DNA of 5,317 nucleotides, taken from positions 1-5,317 of the forward strand of contig CAMLRA010000213.1 in NCBI GenBank assembly GCA_946482325.1. Reading direction: 5' to 3'. Positions 1 to 5,317 of this stretch are shown piece by piece. The DNA is from an uncultured Chromatiaceae bacterium (lineage in GTDB: Bacteria > Pseudomonadota > Gammaproteobacteria > Enterobacterales > Alteromonadaceae). Position numbers and translations under genes: made by a program. The notes beneath the pieces are model-generated. The model was not told the origin of the DNA. It saw only the letters and a program-made list of their open reading frames with translations, and did no database searches. Positions within the stretch are counted from its first letter, which is position 1; every line of letters begins with the position of its first letter.

Positions 1-2364
1 CCGTGGTTGACGCTTTGGACTGTCCTGATGGCCTGTCCGGTTATGGGCCTCGCAGATGAAGCGCCCGGTGCTCTGACCGTAATCGTCAAAGATCAGCAAA
101 CAGACCGGCCACTGTCCGGTGTGCAGGTCACTTTAAAAGAGCGGGCAACCGCTGCCAGCACAACTGCAGCAACCGACGGGCAAGGTCGCATCATCGTTGA
201 CCAGCTCAACCCAGGGCTCTATGCAGTGAGCGCAGCAAAAAACGGCTTTGCTTTGTCCTCTGAGCCGGGCATACGGGTCGTTACCCGCAAAAACATCCAG
301 ATTGAATTTGCACTGCAAAGAGAAGAGGCGATTGAAATCCTGGAAGTCCGGGCGCAGCAGGCTGATGTTTCTGCATCCGCATCCAGCAGTTATCTGGACC
401 GGGAGGCATTGTCAGACGCAGTAGGGGGCGGTGCAGATCCGCTGTTGTCGCTGGATGGATTACCCGGCCTTGCCGCCACAGGTGAATTTGCCAACTTTAG
501 CGTCCGTGGTCGGGGCCCAAGAGACAATTTGTTATTCGTCGATGACTTTCCTTTTGATAAAGCCGTGCACTTTGATGCCACGCTGGGTGAAGACGAAGAT
601 ATTGGCGGAGGTGGCCGGTTTTCGATTTTCGCACCCAATGTGATCAGTGCTGCCGAGTTCTCGCCCGGAGGCTGGGGGCCGGCTTATGGCGGCCGTTCGG
701 CATCGTTACTTAAGCTGGCAGTCGCCGATGGCAATCCAAGTCCTTCTGCAAGTTTCCGCTATGACCTGGCCGGTTATGAAGTAGGCTACGACGGCCCTGC
801 CGGGATCAGCGAGGATGCAACCATGCTTGTTTCTGCCAGGCGACTGGATTTCGGTGCTTTTTTTGAAACTATCGAAGAGCTGGACATTGGTGATCCGGTG
901 TTAAGAGACGTCATCGTCAAGTCGGTTGTGCCTGTCAATCAGAACCACAGCTTTGAAATTCTGCTGATGGATACCTTTGAGGACTATATACGCGATGTCG
1001 ACCATGTATTTGCGTCGCCCAATTTCGAAGATGCTGCATTGCTGGATTTTAAGCAAGACAGTGATTTGTATGGCCTGACGCTGCGGTCTTTGCTCGGTGA
1101 CGAAGCGGTGTGGACCAATAAGCTGTACTATCGCAACAGCGACAAGTTAAGTTCAGAGGGCGAAGCATTTCCTGATTTGGTTCCGGCCGGCTCACCTGCA
1201 TCGGCTTTTCCGGTCCGGCAGGACATTATCACCATAGCTGAAGCCGAAACGGAGTTGGGCTGGCGCAGCGACTTTAAAACCGCGAATCATTGGGGGCTGT
1301 TTAGTTCCGGTGTGCACATCACACAAATTGAACTGGACTACAACACCTGGTTAGCCGGCGACTGGCAGCGGTTTGTGTATGACAAAAATGATACCAGACC
1401 AGACCCCGCCCAGCGTTTTATTGTGCTGCAGCCAGGCAACATCAATGCGGCCATCAACCAGAAAAAAACCAATTATGCCGGCTACGTCGACCAGGTTTTT
1501 ACCAGCGGCCATTGGAGTTTTGGGACAGGCTTGCGGCTTGAACGGGACGGATTTGCTGATGAAAGTTTTGCTTCACCCAGATTCAGCGCCAACTGGCAGC
1601 CGGATAAAACAGTGCGGTATTTTGCGACCGCAGGCCTTTTTCATCAATCACCCAGGTATTTGCAGCTGGCTGCCAACACCGCCAACCAGCTGAAAACCGA
1701 AAAAATCAGTCATGGCAGTGTCGGTTTTAAATACTTCCTGAACAGCCATTGGTCTGTGCTGACTGAAGGCTATTATCAGAACCTTGACGACCTGGTGGTT
1801 GACCTGGACCGGGCCAGGGGCACTTTTGCCAACATAGGAGAAGGCCGCTCATACGGCGTCGATCTTGTGGTCACGGGGACCATCACGGAAGGCATTTACA
1901 CGACCGCGACATACTCCTATAACGATATTGTCATCGACCAGAAAGATGGCCGTGGTGAAGTTGCAGCCGATTTCAGCCGTAAGCATGTTGCGACACTGGG
2001 TCTGACCTGGGAAATTAACAACCGCTGGAAAGTGGCCGGACGCTATAAATATCTTTCCGGCAGACCAGGCCAGGAATTTGTGATTCACGCCGATGTGCTG
2101 GGACCCGGTCAGCCGCTGCGGTTCTCAAAAGAGATCATTGCGCGTAACACGGGGCGACAAAACGGTTACAGCCTGCTGAATCTGCGCCTGGACTATCGGC
2201 GGGCATTTGGCCCTGTTGATGTGACAGCCTTTCTCGATGTCATCAATGTCACGGCAGCAGCGTCAAGCGATGACACCGAGTTTGATTATCGCCGCGGCGT
2301 GGAAGTAAAAGACGACAGTGAAGCCGAGCCGCTAATCGGCCTTCGGATGGATTATGCCTGGTAA
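1..2364 (+). CDS. TonB-dependent outer-membrane receptor with carboxypeptidase-regulatory-like N-terminal domain (5' end missing)
   Basis: This is probably a 22-strand outer-membrane receptor that takes up a scarce ligand (siderophore, metal complex, sugar or peptide) with energy from TonB. The frame is open to base 1. The first in-window start is TTG at 7, but the hydrophobic stretch there (LTLWTVLMA, then GLA before DEAPG) is a signal-peptide core without its basic n-region, so the true start is probably upstream. Counting from the TTG, residues 21-105 look like a CarboxypepD_reg beta-sandwich. Residues 115-240 form the plug, with FSVRGRGPRDN, FVDDFPF, FSIF and GGWGPAYGGRSAS. The remainder is the barrel, ending in DYAW; a terminal aromatic residue is typical for Bam-dependent insertion. 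IEILEV (109-114) may act as a Ton box. No TonB/ExbBD genes are in view. The family is clear; the substrate is unknown. A two-component pair follows 13 bases downstream, suggesting regulated or signal-linked uptake. Confidence 0.9.
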   Translation, partial: PWLTLWTVLMACPVMGLADEAPGALTVIVKDQQTDRPLSGVQVTLKERATAASTTAATDGQGRIIVDQLNPGLYAVSAAKNGFALSSEPGIRVVTRKNIQIEFALQREEAIEILEVRAQQADVSASASSSYLDREALSDAVGGGADPLLSLDGLPGLAATGEFANFSVRGRGPRDNLLFVDDFPFDKAVHFDATLGEDEDIGGGGRFSIFAPNVISAAEFSPGGWGPAYGGRSASLLKLAVADGNPSPSASFRYDLAGYEVGYDGPAGISEDATMLVSARRLDFGAFFETIEELDIGDPVLRDVIVKSVVPVNQNHSFEILLMDTFEDYIRDVDHVFASPNFEDAALLDFKQDSDLYGLTLRSLLGDEAVWTNKLYYRNSDKLSSEGEAFPDLVPAGSPASAFPVRQDIITIAEAETELGWRSDFKTANHWGLFSSGVHITQIELDYNTWLAGDWQRFVYDKNDTRPDPAQRFIVLQPGNINAAINQKKTNYAGYVDQVFTSGHWSFGTGLRLERDGFADESFASPRFSANWQPDKTVRYFATAGLFHQSPRYLQLAANTANQLKTEKISHGSVGFKYFLNSHWSVLTEGYYQNLDDLVVDLDRARGTFANIGEGRSYGVDLVVTGTITEGIYTTATYSYNDIVIDQKDGRGEVAADFSRKHVATLGLTWEINNRWKVAGRYKYLSGRPGQEFVIHADVLGPGQPLRFSKEIIARNTGRQNGYSLLNLRLDYRRAFGPVDVTAFLDVINVTAAASSDDTEFDYRRGVEVKDDSEAEPLIGLRMDYAW

Positions 2365-2369
2365 AGGAG
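2363..2369 (+). promoter_or_regulatory. Ribosome binding site deciding the response-regulator start
   Basis: AAAGGAG overlaps the receptor's TAA stop and lies 8 bases before ATG at 2378. It favours that ATG over the in-frame ATG at 2354, which would overlap the receptor's end and has no visible Shine-Dalgarno sequence. The overlap of stop and ribosome binding site suggests that ribosomes finishing the receptor re-initiate on the regulator. Confidence 0.75.
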
Positions 2370-2377
2370 CGCAGCCA

Positions 2378-3079
2378 ATGATCCGCAAACTTGGTGAAAC
2401 GCCGGTCAGAGTGTTGATTGTCGAAGATAACCGGGACATTTGTGCCAATATCGCCGCTTATTTCGAAAAACTTCATTATATTCCGGATTTTGCCTACGAC
2501 GGCATCAGCGCGATGCACCTGGTGCTGACGAATCCGTTTGACGTCATTGTGCTGGACTTGATGTTGCCGGGCATGGATGGCCTGAGTTTCTGCAAAAAGC
2601 TGCGCACTGAGGCCAACATCGACAAGCCGGTGCTGATGCTGACGGCGCGCGACACGCTGGACGATAAACTGCAGGGGTTTGCGGCAGGTGCTGATGACTA
2701 TCTGGTCAAGCCCTTTGCACTACAGGAGCTGCATGCGCGCCTGCAGGCGCTGTACAAACGCAGTCACGGTAAAACCGACAATCTGCTCAGTGTCGGGGAG
2801 CTGACGTTAAATAAGTCGACCTTGCAGGTATATCGCGCCGGGCGGCGTATTGAGCTCAACCCTGCCGGGATGAAATTACTGCAACGCCTGATGGAGGAGG
2901 CTCCGGCTGTGGTGGATCGCGAAGCACTGGAAACTTTGTTGTGGGCGGATGAAGTGCCCGATGGTGATGCGCTGCGCTCGCACATGTACAAGCTGCGTCA
3001 GGCTATCGACAGGCCCTTTGATATCCCGCTGATCCATACGGTACACCGTATCGGCTATCGCATTTCAGAGGATGCATAA
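2378..3079 (+). CDS. OmpR/PhoB-family two-component response regulator
   Basis: This is a cytoplasmic DNA-binding regulator of 233 residues, a usual length for the family. The receiver domain spans about residues 10-125. It carries the acidic pair E16-D17, the probable phospho-acceptor D60 in VIVLDLMLPGMDG, T89 in MLTAR, the switch aromatic Y108 and K111 in DDYLVKPF, so all the core residues are present. The winged-helix DNA-binding domain (about 135-231) contains LNPAGMKLL, a recognition-helix region DALRSHMYKLRQAID and the wing motif IHTVHRIGYRI. The start at 2378 is chosen over an in-frame ATG at 2354 because of the AAAGGAG site. It sits 13 bases after the receptor gene and 2 bases before the kinase gene, its likely cognate partner. 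Likely targets are this operon's promoter and other envelope genes, but no binding site is identifiable here. Family assignment is secure; no specific gene name is justified. Confidence 0.95.
   Translation: MIRKLGETPVRVLIVEDNRDICANIAAYFEKLHYIPDFAYDGISAMHLVLTNPFDVIVLDLMLPGMDGLSFCKKLRTEANIDKPVLMLTARDTLDDKLQGFAAGADDYLVKPFALQELHARLQALYKRSHGKTDNLLSVGELTLNKSTLQVYRAGRRIELNPAGMKLLQRLMEEAPAVVDREALETLLWADEVPDGDALRSHMYKLRQAIDRPFDIPLIHTVHRIGYRISEDA
3036..3051 (+). repeat. Inverted repeat inside the end of the response-regulator gene
   Basis: ATACGGT (3036-3042) and ACCGTAT (3045-3051) are exact reverse complements separated by AC. In RNA this can form a 6-bp hairpin with a UACA tetraloop. The bases also encode the conserved TVHRI residues of the DNA-binding wing, so codon constraint alone could produce the symmetry. 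It shares bases with the longer pairing described at 3041-3087. Confidence 0.5.
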
Positions 3080-3087
3080 CGGTGTAC
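3041..3087 (+). promoter_or_regulatory. Possible mRNA hairpin burying the kinase GTG start
   Basis: GTACACCGT (3041-3049) is the exact reverse complement of ACGGTGTAC (3079-3087), giving a 9-bp stem with a 29-base loop. The right arm contains the kinase start codon GTG (3082-3084), and the loop contains its Shine-Dalgarno sequence. A ribosome finishing the regulator gene would melt the left arm, which would couple kinase translation to regulator translation. The complementarity is seen directly; the function is inferred. Confidence 0.35.
3067..3072 (+). promoter_or_regulatory. Ribosome binding site for the histidine kinase
   Basis: AGAGGA lies inside the end of the response-regulator gene, 9 bases before GTG at 3082. 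It supports GTG as the kinase start. The GTG start and the 2-base intergenic gap both fit translational coupling with the regulator. Confidence 0.65.
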
Positions 3088-4314
3088 AGGTTCAGTTTGC
3101 GCAGGCGTGTCGCTTTTGCTTTTGCAGGCTGTGTTGCAGTCCTGAGCCTGGTCTGGGGATTTGCTTTCTTTGCGGCGATCAGACTGACTGAAGACCGGGT
3201 GCTGACACAGCAGCTTGCAGTTGCTGCCAAAAGCTACCCGGTTTTAACAATGAACCTGCGCGGTTACGATTCAGTTGCCAGCTTGCCTGCTGCGCTGCAG
3301 GCATGGGCCCGGACGAACCCTGCAGCGGGCCTGTACGAATTCGAAGCTGAAGAGCTGCATGTCGCGGTTATTGCTGCCGGTCATCAACAACAAAATGCCT
3401 ATGTAGTGTTCGACGTCGCTGGCATTGAAGCGGCGTCGTCAGAAGACTGGTGGTTGCTGCTGGTGATCACAGGGGTGGTCGGCACGCTGGGGGTATTAGG
3501 CTTTGGTCTCGGGGTTTTAGTGATGCGCAGAGCTGTTGCTCCTGTCGCAGCACTCGCCAAAGCGGTCGCGGATATCGACCTGGAACATTTGTCGGCTGAA
3601 GATCATAAACGCATAGCCGCTGGCCGGTTTGGCGATGATGAAGTGGGCGTGCTGGCATCAGCCATCGAGAAAACCCTGGAGCGTATCAGCGCCTTTGTTG
3701 CGCGGGAGCGCGACTTTACCAGTTCAGCCAGTCATGAGTTACGCACTCCCATCACAGTCATCACCGGCGCACTGGAGCTGCTGGAACAGAGCGATCTGTC
3801 TGCAACAGATCTGCAGGCGCTGGATCGGGTGCGGCGTGCCACGCTCGACATGAAAACCACTATTGAAATGTTCTTGTGCCTTGCACGCGAAACCGGTCAT
3901 GGCTTGCAGCAAGAGCAATTCCTGGTGGCGCCGCTGGTAAGGCAGGCGATAGATCTGCAGCGCCACTTGTTGAGCCATAAATTTGTCGATGTTGAAATTG
4001 CACACCCCGGTAACCCGAAAGTCTGCGGGCATCAACAGGCTTTTGCGATTGCGGTCAATAACCTGGTGCGAAATGCATTCGAGCACACGCACGCCGGACA
4101 GGGGCCAATCGTTATTCTTATTCAACAGCACGAGCTGCTGATCACCAATCAGCTAAACCGTGACGTGAAGGGCAGCAACATGCCAGGCGAGGAGGCATCG
4201 TCTCAGGGGTATGGCCTCGGGCTTGGCATAGTGCAAAGGTTGTGCGAACGCCATGGCTGGTCGTTTTCGCTGGTGACAGATCAGCGACGGGTTGTTGCCC
4301 GACTGGCGTGGTAA
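3082..4314 (+). CDS. Membrane-bound sensor histidine kinase
   Basis: This 410-residue inner-membrane kinase should autophosphorylate in response to a periplasmic signal and pass the phosphate to the adjacent regulator. A short basic N-terminus (RRR, 7-9) precedes transmembrane helix 1 (about 10-32). A periplasmic sensor of about 90 residues (33-122) follows, then transmembrane helix 2 (about 123-147). A HAMP-like linker (about 148-205) has P154 and DDEVGVLASAI. The H box is FTSSASHELRTP with H218 as the probable phosphorylated histidine. The ATPase domain has an N box (NNLVRNAFEH, N327 and N331) and a GYGLGLGIV glycine box at 376-384. A canonical DxGxG box is not visible; ITNQLN (354-359) occupies that place and the ATP lid is short. 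The sensor contains an acidic YEFEAEEL stretch (85-92). The start is GTG, supported by AGAGGA 9 bases upstream. The signal is unknown; context suggests the receptor's ligand, a metal or envelope state. Confidence 0.94.
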   Translation: MYRFSLRRRVAFAFAGCVAVLSLVWGFAFFAAIRLTEDRVLTQQLAVAAKSYPVLTMNLRGYDSVASLPAALQAWARTNPAAGLYEFEAEELHVAVIAAGHQQQNAYVVFDVAGIEAASSEDWWLLLVITGVVGTLGVLGFGLGVLVMRRAVAPVAALAKAVADIDLEHLSAEDHKRIAAGRFGDDEVGVLASAIEKTLERISAFVARERDFTSSASHELRTPITVITGALELLEQSDLSATDLQALDRVRRATLDMKTTIEMFLCLARETGHGLQQEQFLVAPLVRQAIDLQRHLLSHKFVDVEIAHPGNPKVCGHQQAFAIAVNNLVRNAFEHTHAGQGPIVILIQQHELLITNQLNRDVKGSNMPGEEASSQGYGLGLGIVQRLCERHGWSFSLVTDQRRVVARLAW

Positions 4315-4344
4315 TGTCCGGGAAAACCGGCAATGTTGCAATGC

Positions 4345-4380
4345 GCCTGCCCACGGATGGGGCGCGTTTGCCGGGCAGGC
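4345..4380. terminator. Possible bidirectional terminator hairpin between convergent genes
   Basis: GCCTGCCC (4345-4352) and GGGCAGGC (4373-4380) form a perfect 8-bp stem around a 20-base loop, which can add a small GGC/GCC pairing inside. It lies in the 93-base gap between the kinase stop and the MipA-like stop, where a shared terminator is expected. Neither side has a strong T run directly after the stem: the plus strand has only GTTGTTTCT a few bases on, and the minus strand reaches TTTT only about 18 bases on. It may therefore be a weak terminator or an RNA-protecting hairpin. A smaller CCGG-GAAAA-CCGG hairpin lies at 4318-4330. Confidence 0.45.
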
Positions 4381-4407
4381 ACAAAGGTTGTTTCTCTGCT
4401 CCACAGG

Positions 4408-5235
4408 TCAGAACAGGTAAATAAAGCCGACGCCGATTTCGGCTTCGTAGTGACTTCGGGCTATAGGGCTATCCCGAACCTCACGGCTGAAATACTCATA
4501 AAGTGCTTCGCCGTAAATCTGCCAGTTGTCATCGACCACATGGCGGAAATTGTAATTGAGCCCGACAGAGCGTAAGCCGCCGCTCAGGCTGGTTGCGTTC
4601 AGGCCAGAAGCCTGGGCCTGGGCCTGGCTGATGCCGAAGCCTTTGTTGGCGTATTCACTGTCGTGCACAACCACCACCAGGTTCAGTTCAGAGCCTGAAC
4701 CGTCGTGCTGACTGCCAAAGCGGCGACCGGCACCAAACAGGGCCAGGTCACCGTCGCCGCCTGTCACGATACGACCGACCAGCCAATAACGCCAATCTGC
4801 ATCGAGCGCGCGGCGTGCCTGCAGTACGATTTCAGCGCCTTCTTCCTGCTCACCTAGCCCGGCCAAATGACCGTCGTCTGAGTCACTTTCTTTCCGGCCT
4901 TCATCGAAGCCGACCAGCGCTTCGAACAACCAGTGATTGGCACGAACGCCACGCCAGCCAAGCGCTTCACCGGCAAAAAAGAACACGTCATCACCGCGGC
5001 GCCATTGCAGGCCGCCGGCAGGCTCAATTTCCAGGCCGAATTCATCTGAGCCTTCGTAGGCTGTCTCATATTCAACACCCAAGCCCAGGCCTAAACTCCA
5101 GCCATCCTCGCCCCTGGAAAAGTCGTCCACCGACGGCAACGGCACTAAAGCGGCTTTGTTGTCCTGTGCTGACGCGGCTTGACTGAAAACGGCTTGTACC
5201 AACAAAACCAACAGGAATGCTGTAAATTTTTTCAT
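4408..5235 (-). CDS. MipA/OmpV-family outer-membrane protein
   Basis: This 275-residue protein is a predicted outer-membrane beta-barrel of the MipA/OmpV family. E. coli MipA is described as a scaffold linking a murein transglycosylase with a penicillin-binding protein; other members are linked to envelope stress or antibiotic response. A signal peptide is clear: MKK, a leucine/valine-rich core, and ASA before Q24. Family-like segments follow: WSLGLGLGVEYETAYEGS (46-63), GFGISQAQAQASGL (199-212), GLNYNFRHVVDDNW (225-238), DSPI (255-258), and a final strand GVGFIYLF ending in phenylalanine. The start at 5235 is chosen because GAAGGA lies 8 bases upstream and the signal peptide starts there. 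The frame extends to GTG at 5280, but that would put a basic stretch ahead of the signal peptide, and the ATG at 5244 abuts the Shine-Dalgarno sequence. The gene converges on the two-component operon and is transcribed separately. Its exact role and any control by that system are unknown. Confidence 0.88.
   Translation of the reverse strand: MKKFTAFLLVLLVQAVFSQAASAQDNKAALVPLPSVDDFSRGEDGWSLGLGLGVEYETAYEGSDEFGLEIEPAGGLQWRRGDDVFFFAGEALGWRGVRANHWLFEALVGFDEGRKESDSDDGHLAGLGEQEEGAEIVLQARRALDADWRYWLVGRIVTGGDGDLALFGAGRRFGSQHDGSGSELNLVVVVHDSEYANKGFGISQAQAQASGLNATSLSGGLRSVGLNYNFRHVVDDNWQIYGEALYEYFSREVRDSPIARSHYEAEIGVGFIYLF
4611..4628 (-). repeat. Three tandem 6-base units encoding QAQAQA in the MipA-like gene
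   Basis: On the plus strand the units are CCTGGG, CCTGGG and CCTGGC. On the coding strand they give CAG-GCC, CAG-GCC and CAG-GCT, which are residues 204-209. Gain or loss of a unit would stay in frame. The repeat sits within a segment (GIS...SGL) that resembles a conserved family motif, so it may simply reflect protein constraint. Confidence 0.6.
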
Positions 5236-5243
5236 TTGAATCA

Positions 5244-5249
5244 TCCTTC
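5244..5249 (-). promoter_or_regulatory. Ribosome binding site deciding the MipA-like start
   Basis: GAAGGA on the minus strand lies 8 bases before the ATG at 5235. It directly abuts the alternative in-frame ATG at 5244, which is too close for normal initiation. It therefore selects the start that begins with the signal peptide MKKF. Confidence 0.75.
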
Positions 5250-5260
5250 GTCTGGCGGCA

Positions 5261-5278
5261 GGTGCCAGTTGTGACACC
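5261..5278. repeat. Imperfect inverted repeat upstream of the MipA-like gene
   Basis: GGTGCCA (5261-5267) and TGACACC (5272-5278) are reverse complements with one mismatch, separated by GTTG. The dyad lies 25-43 bases before the MipA-like start. It could be a regulator operator overlapping the promoter or a hairpin in the 5' leader. I see no confident -35/-10 promoter pair nearby. Confidence 0.4.
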
Positions 5279-5299
5279 ACTGCTGTTACTGGCGAAGCC

Positions 5300-5313
5300 G
5301 TGATTCAGATCAC
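5300..5313. promoter_or_regulatory. CRP/FNR-family-like palindrome upstream of the MipA-like gene
   Basis: GTGATTCAGATCAC is a perfect 5-bp inverted repeat around four bases and equals GTGA-N6-TCAC, the core spacing of CRP-type sites (consensus TGTGA-N6-TCACA). The outermost consensus T/A pair is absent: the minus strand reads GGTGA and TCACG. It also resembles FNR sites (TTGAT-N4-ATCAA) apart from the outer bases. Its centre is about 71 bases before the MipA-like ATG, a plausible activator position. The sequence beyond the window edge is unknown. Confidence 0.4.
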
Positions 5314-5317
5314 CTAC

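Noticed and set aside
7..48. TTG at base 7 as the receptor's true start, with MAC as a lipoprotein box (cysteine at codon 10)
   Set aside because: The frame is open to base 1 and the segment lacks a basic n-region, so the start is probably upstream. LMAC is a poor lipobox (M at -2), receptors of this type are not usually lipoproteins, and GLA before DEA is a reasonable signal peptidase I site.
1373..1693. 106-codon open frame within the receptor gene in another frame
   Set aside because: It overlaps a strongly supported coding region, shows no recognisable domain and has no convincing ribosome binding site.
2354..2377. In-frame ATG at 2354 as the response-regulator start, overlapping the receptor's stop
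   Set aside because: AAAGGAG is well spaced for ATG 2378 and lies downstream of 2354. The extra eight residues precede an otherwise normal receiver N-terminus.
3739..4131. 130-codon minus-strand frame opposite the kinase's H-box to N-box region
   Set aside because: It lies entirely opposite conserved kinase motifs, and its translation resembles no known family.
4318..4330. CCGG-GAAAA-CCGG mini-hairpin after the kinase stop as a stand-alone terminator
   Set aside because: The stem is only four base pairs and no T run follows, so it is too weak to call as its own feature.
4815..5186. 123-codon open frame on the plus strand, antisense to the MipA-like gene
   Set aside because: It is low-complexity and rich in arginine, histidine and proline, with no family resemblance. 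It lies wholly opposite a well-supported gene and is best explained as a codon-bias shadow.
5236..5280. N-terminal extension of the MipA-like protein to GTG at 5280 or ATG at 5244
   Set aside because: The extension would place a basic stretch (ARRR) before a complete signal peptide, and the GAAGGA site fits only the ATG at 5235.

Overview
The window looks like a piece of a Gram-negative chromosome. Two of its four genes encode outer-membrane beta-barrel proteins and one encodes an inner-membrane sensor kinase with a periplasmic domain. Base composition is moderately GC-rich by eye. The MipA/OmpV protein and the OmpR-type regulator (HTVHRIGYR ending) fit a gammaproteobacterium best, but the species cannot be named from this window. 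I see no tRNA, rRNA, CRISPR, insertion sequence or other sign of a mobile element.

Layout. Bases 1-2364 (+) encode a TonB-dependent outer-membrane receptor with an N-terminal carboxypeptidase-regulatory-like domain; its first codons lie before the window. After 13 bases comes an OmpR/PhoB-type response regulator (2378-3079, +), and after 2 more bases a membrane histidine kinase starting at GTG (3082-4314, +). The spacing implies a single receptor-regulator-kinase transcript whose promoter is upstream of the window. A 93-base convergent gap (4315-4407) holds an 8-bp GC-rich inverted repeat that may act as a two-way terminator. On the minus strand, 4408-5235 encodes a MipA/OmpV-family outer-membrane protein with a clear signal peptide. 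Its upstream region (5236-5317) holds two dyads, one with the GTGA-N6-TCAC spacing of CRP/FNR-family sites.

How the genes may work together (inference). The kinase senses something in the periplasm, possibly the ligand imported by the receptor or a metal, phosphorylates the regulator, and the regulator adjusts receptor synthesis and perhaps other envelope genes. The receptor is the first gene of its regulators' operon, so an autoregulatory loop is plausible. The MipA-like gene may be a target or simply a neighbour.

Every gene belongs to a known family, and I do not see a wholly new system. The points most worth a second look are the receptor/two-component operon, the kinase's unusual ATP-binding domain and acidic sensor motif, and two mutually exclusive hairpins at the regulator-kinase junction, one of which buries the kinase start codon.
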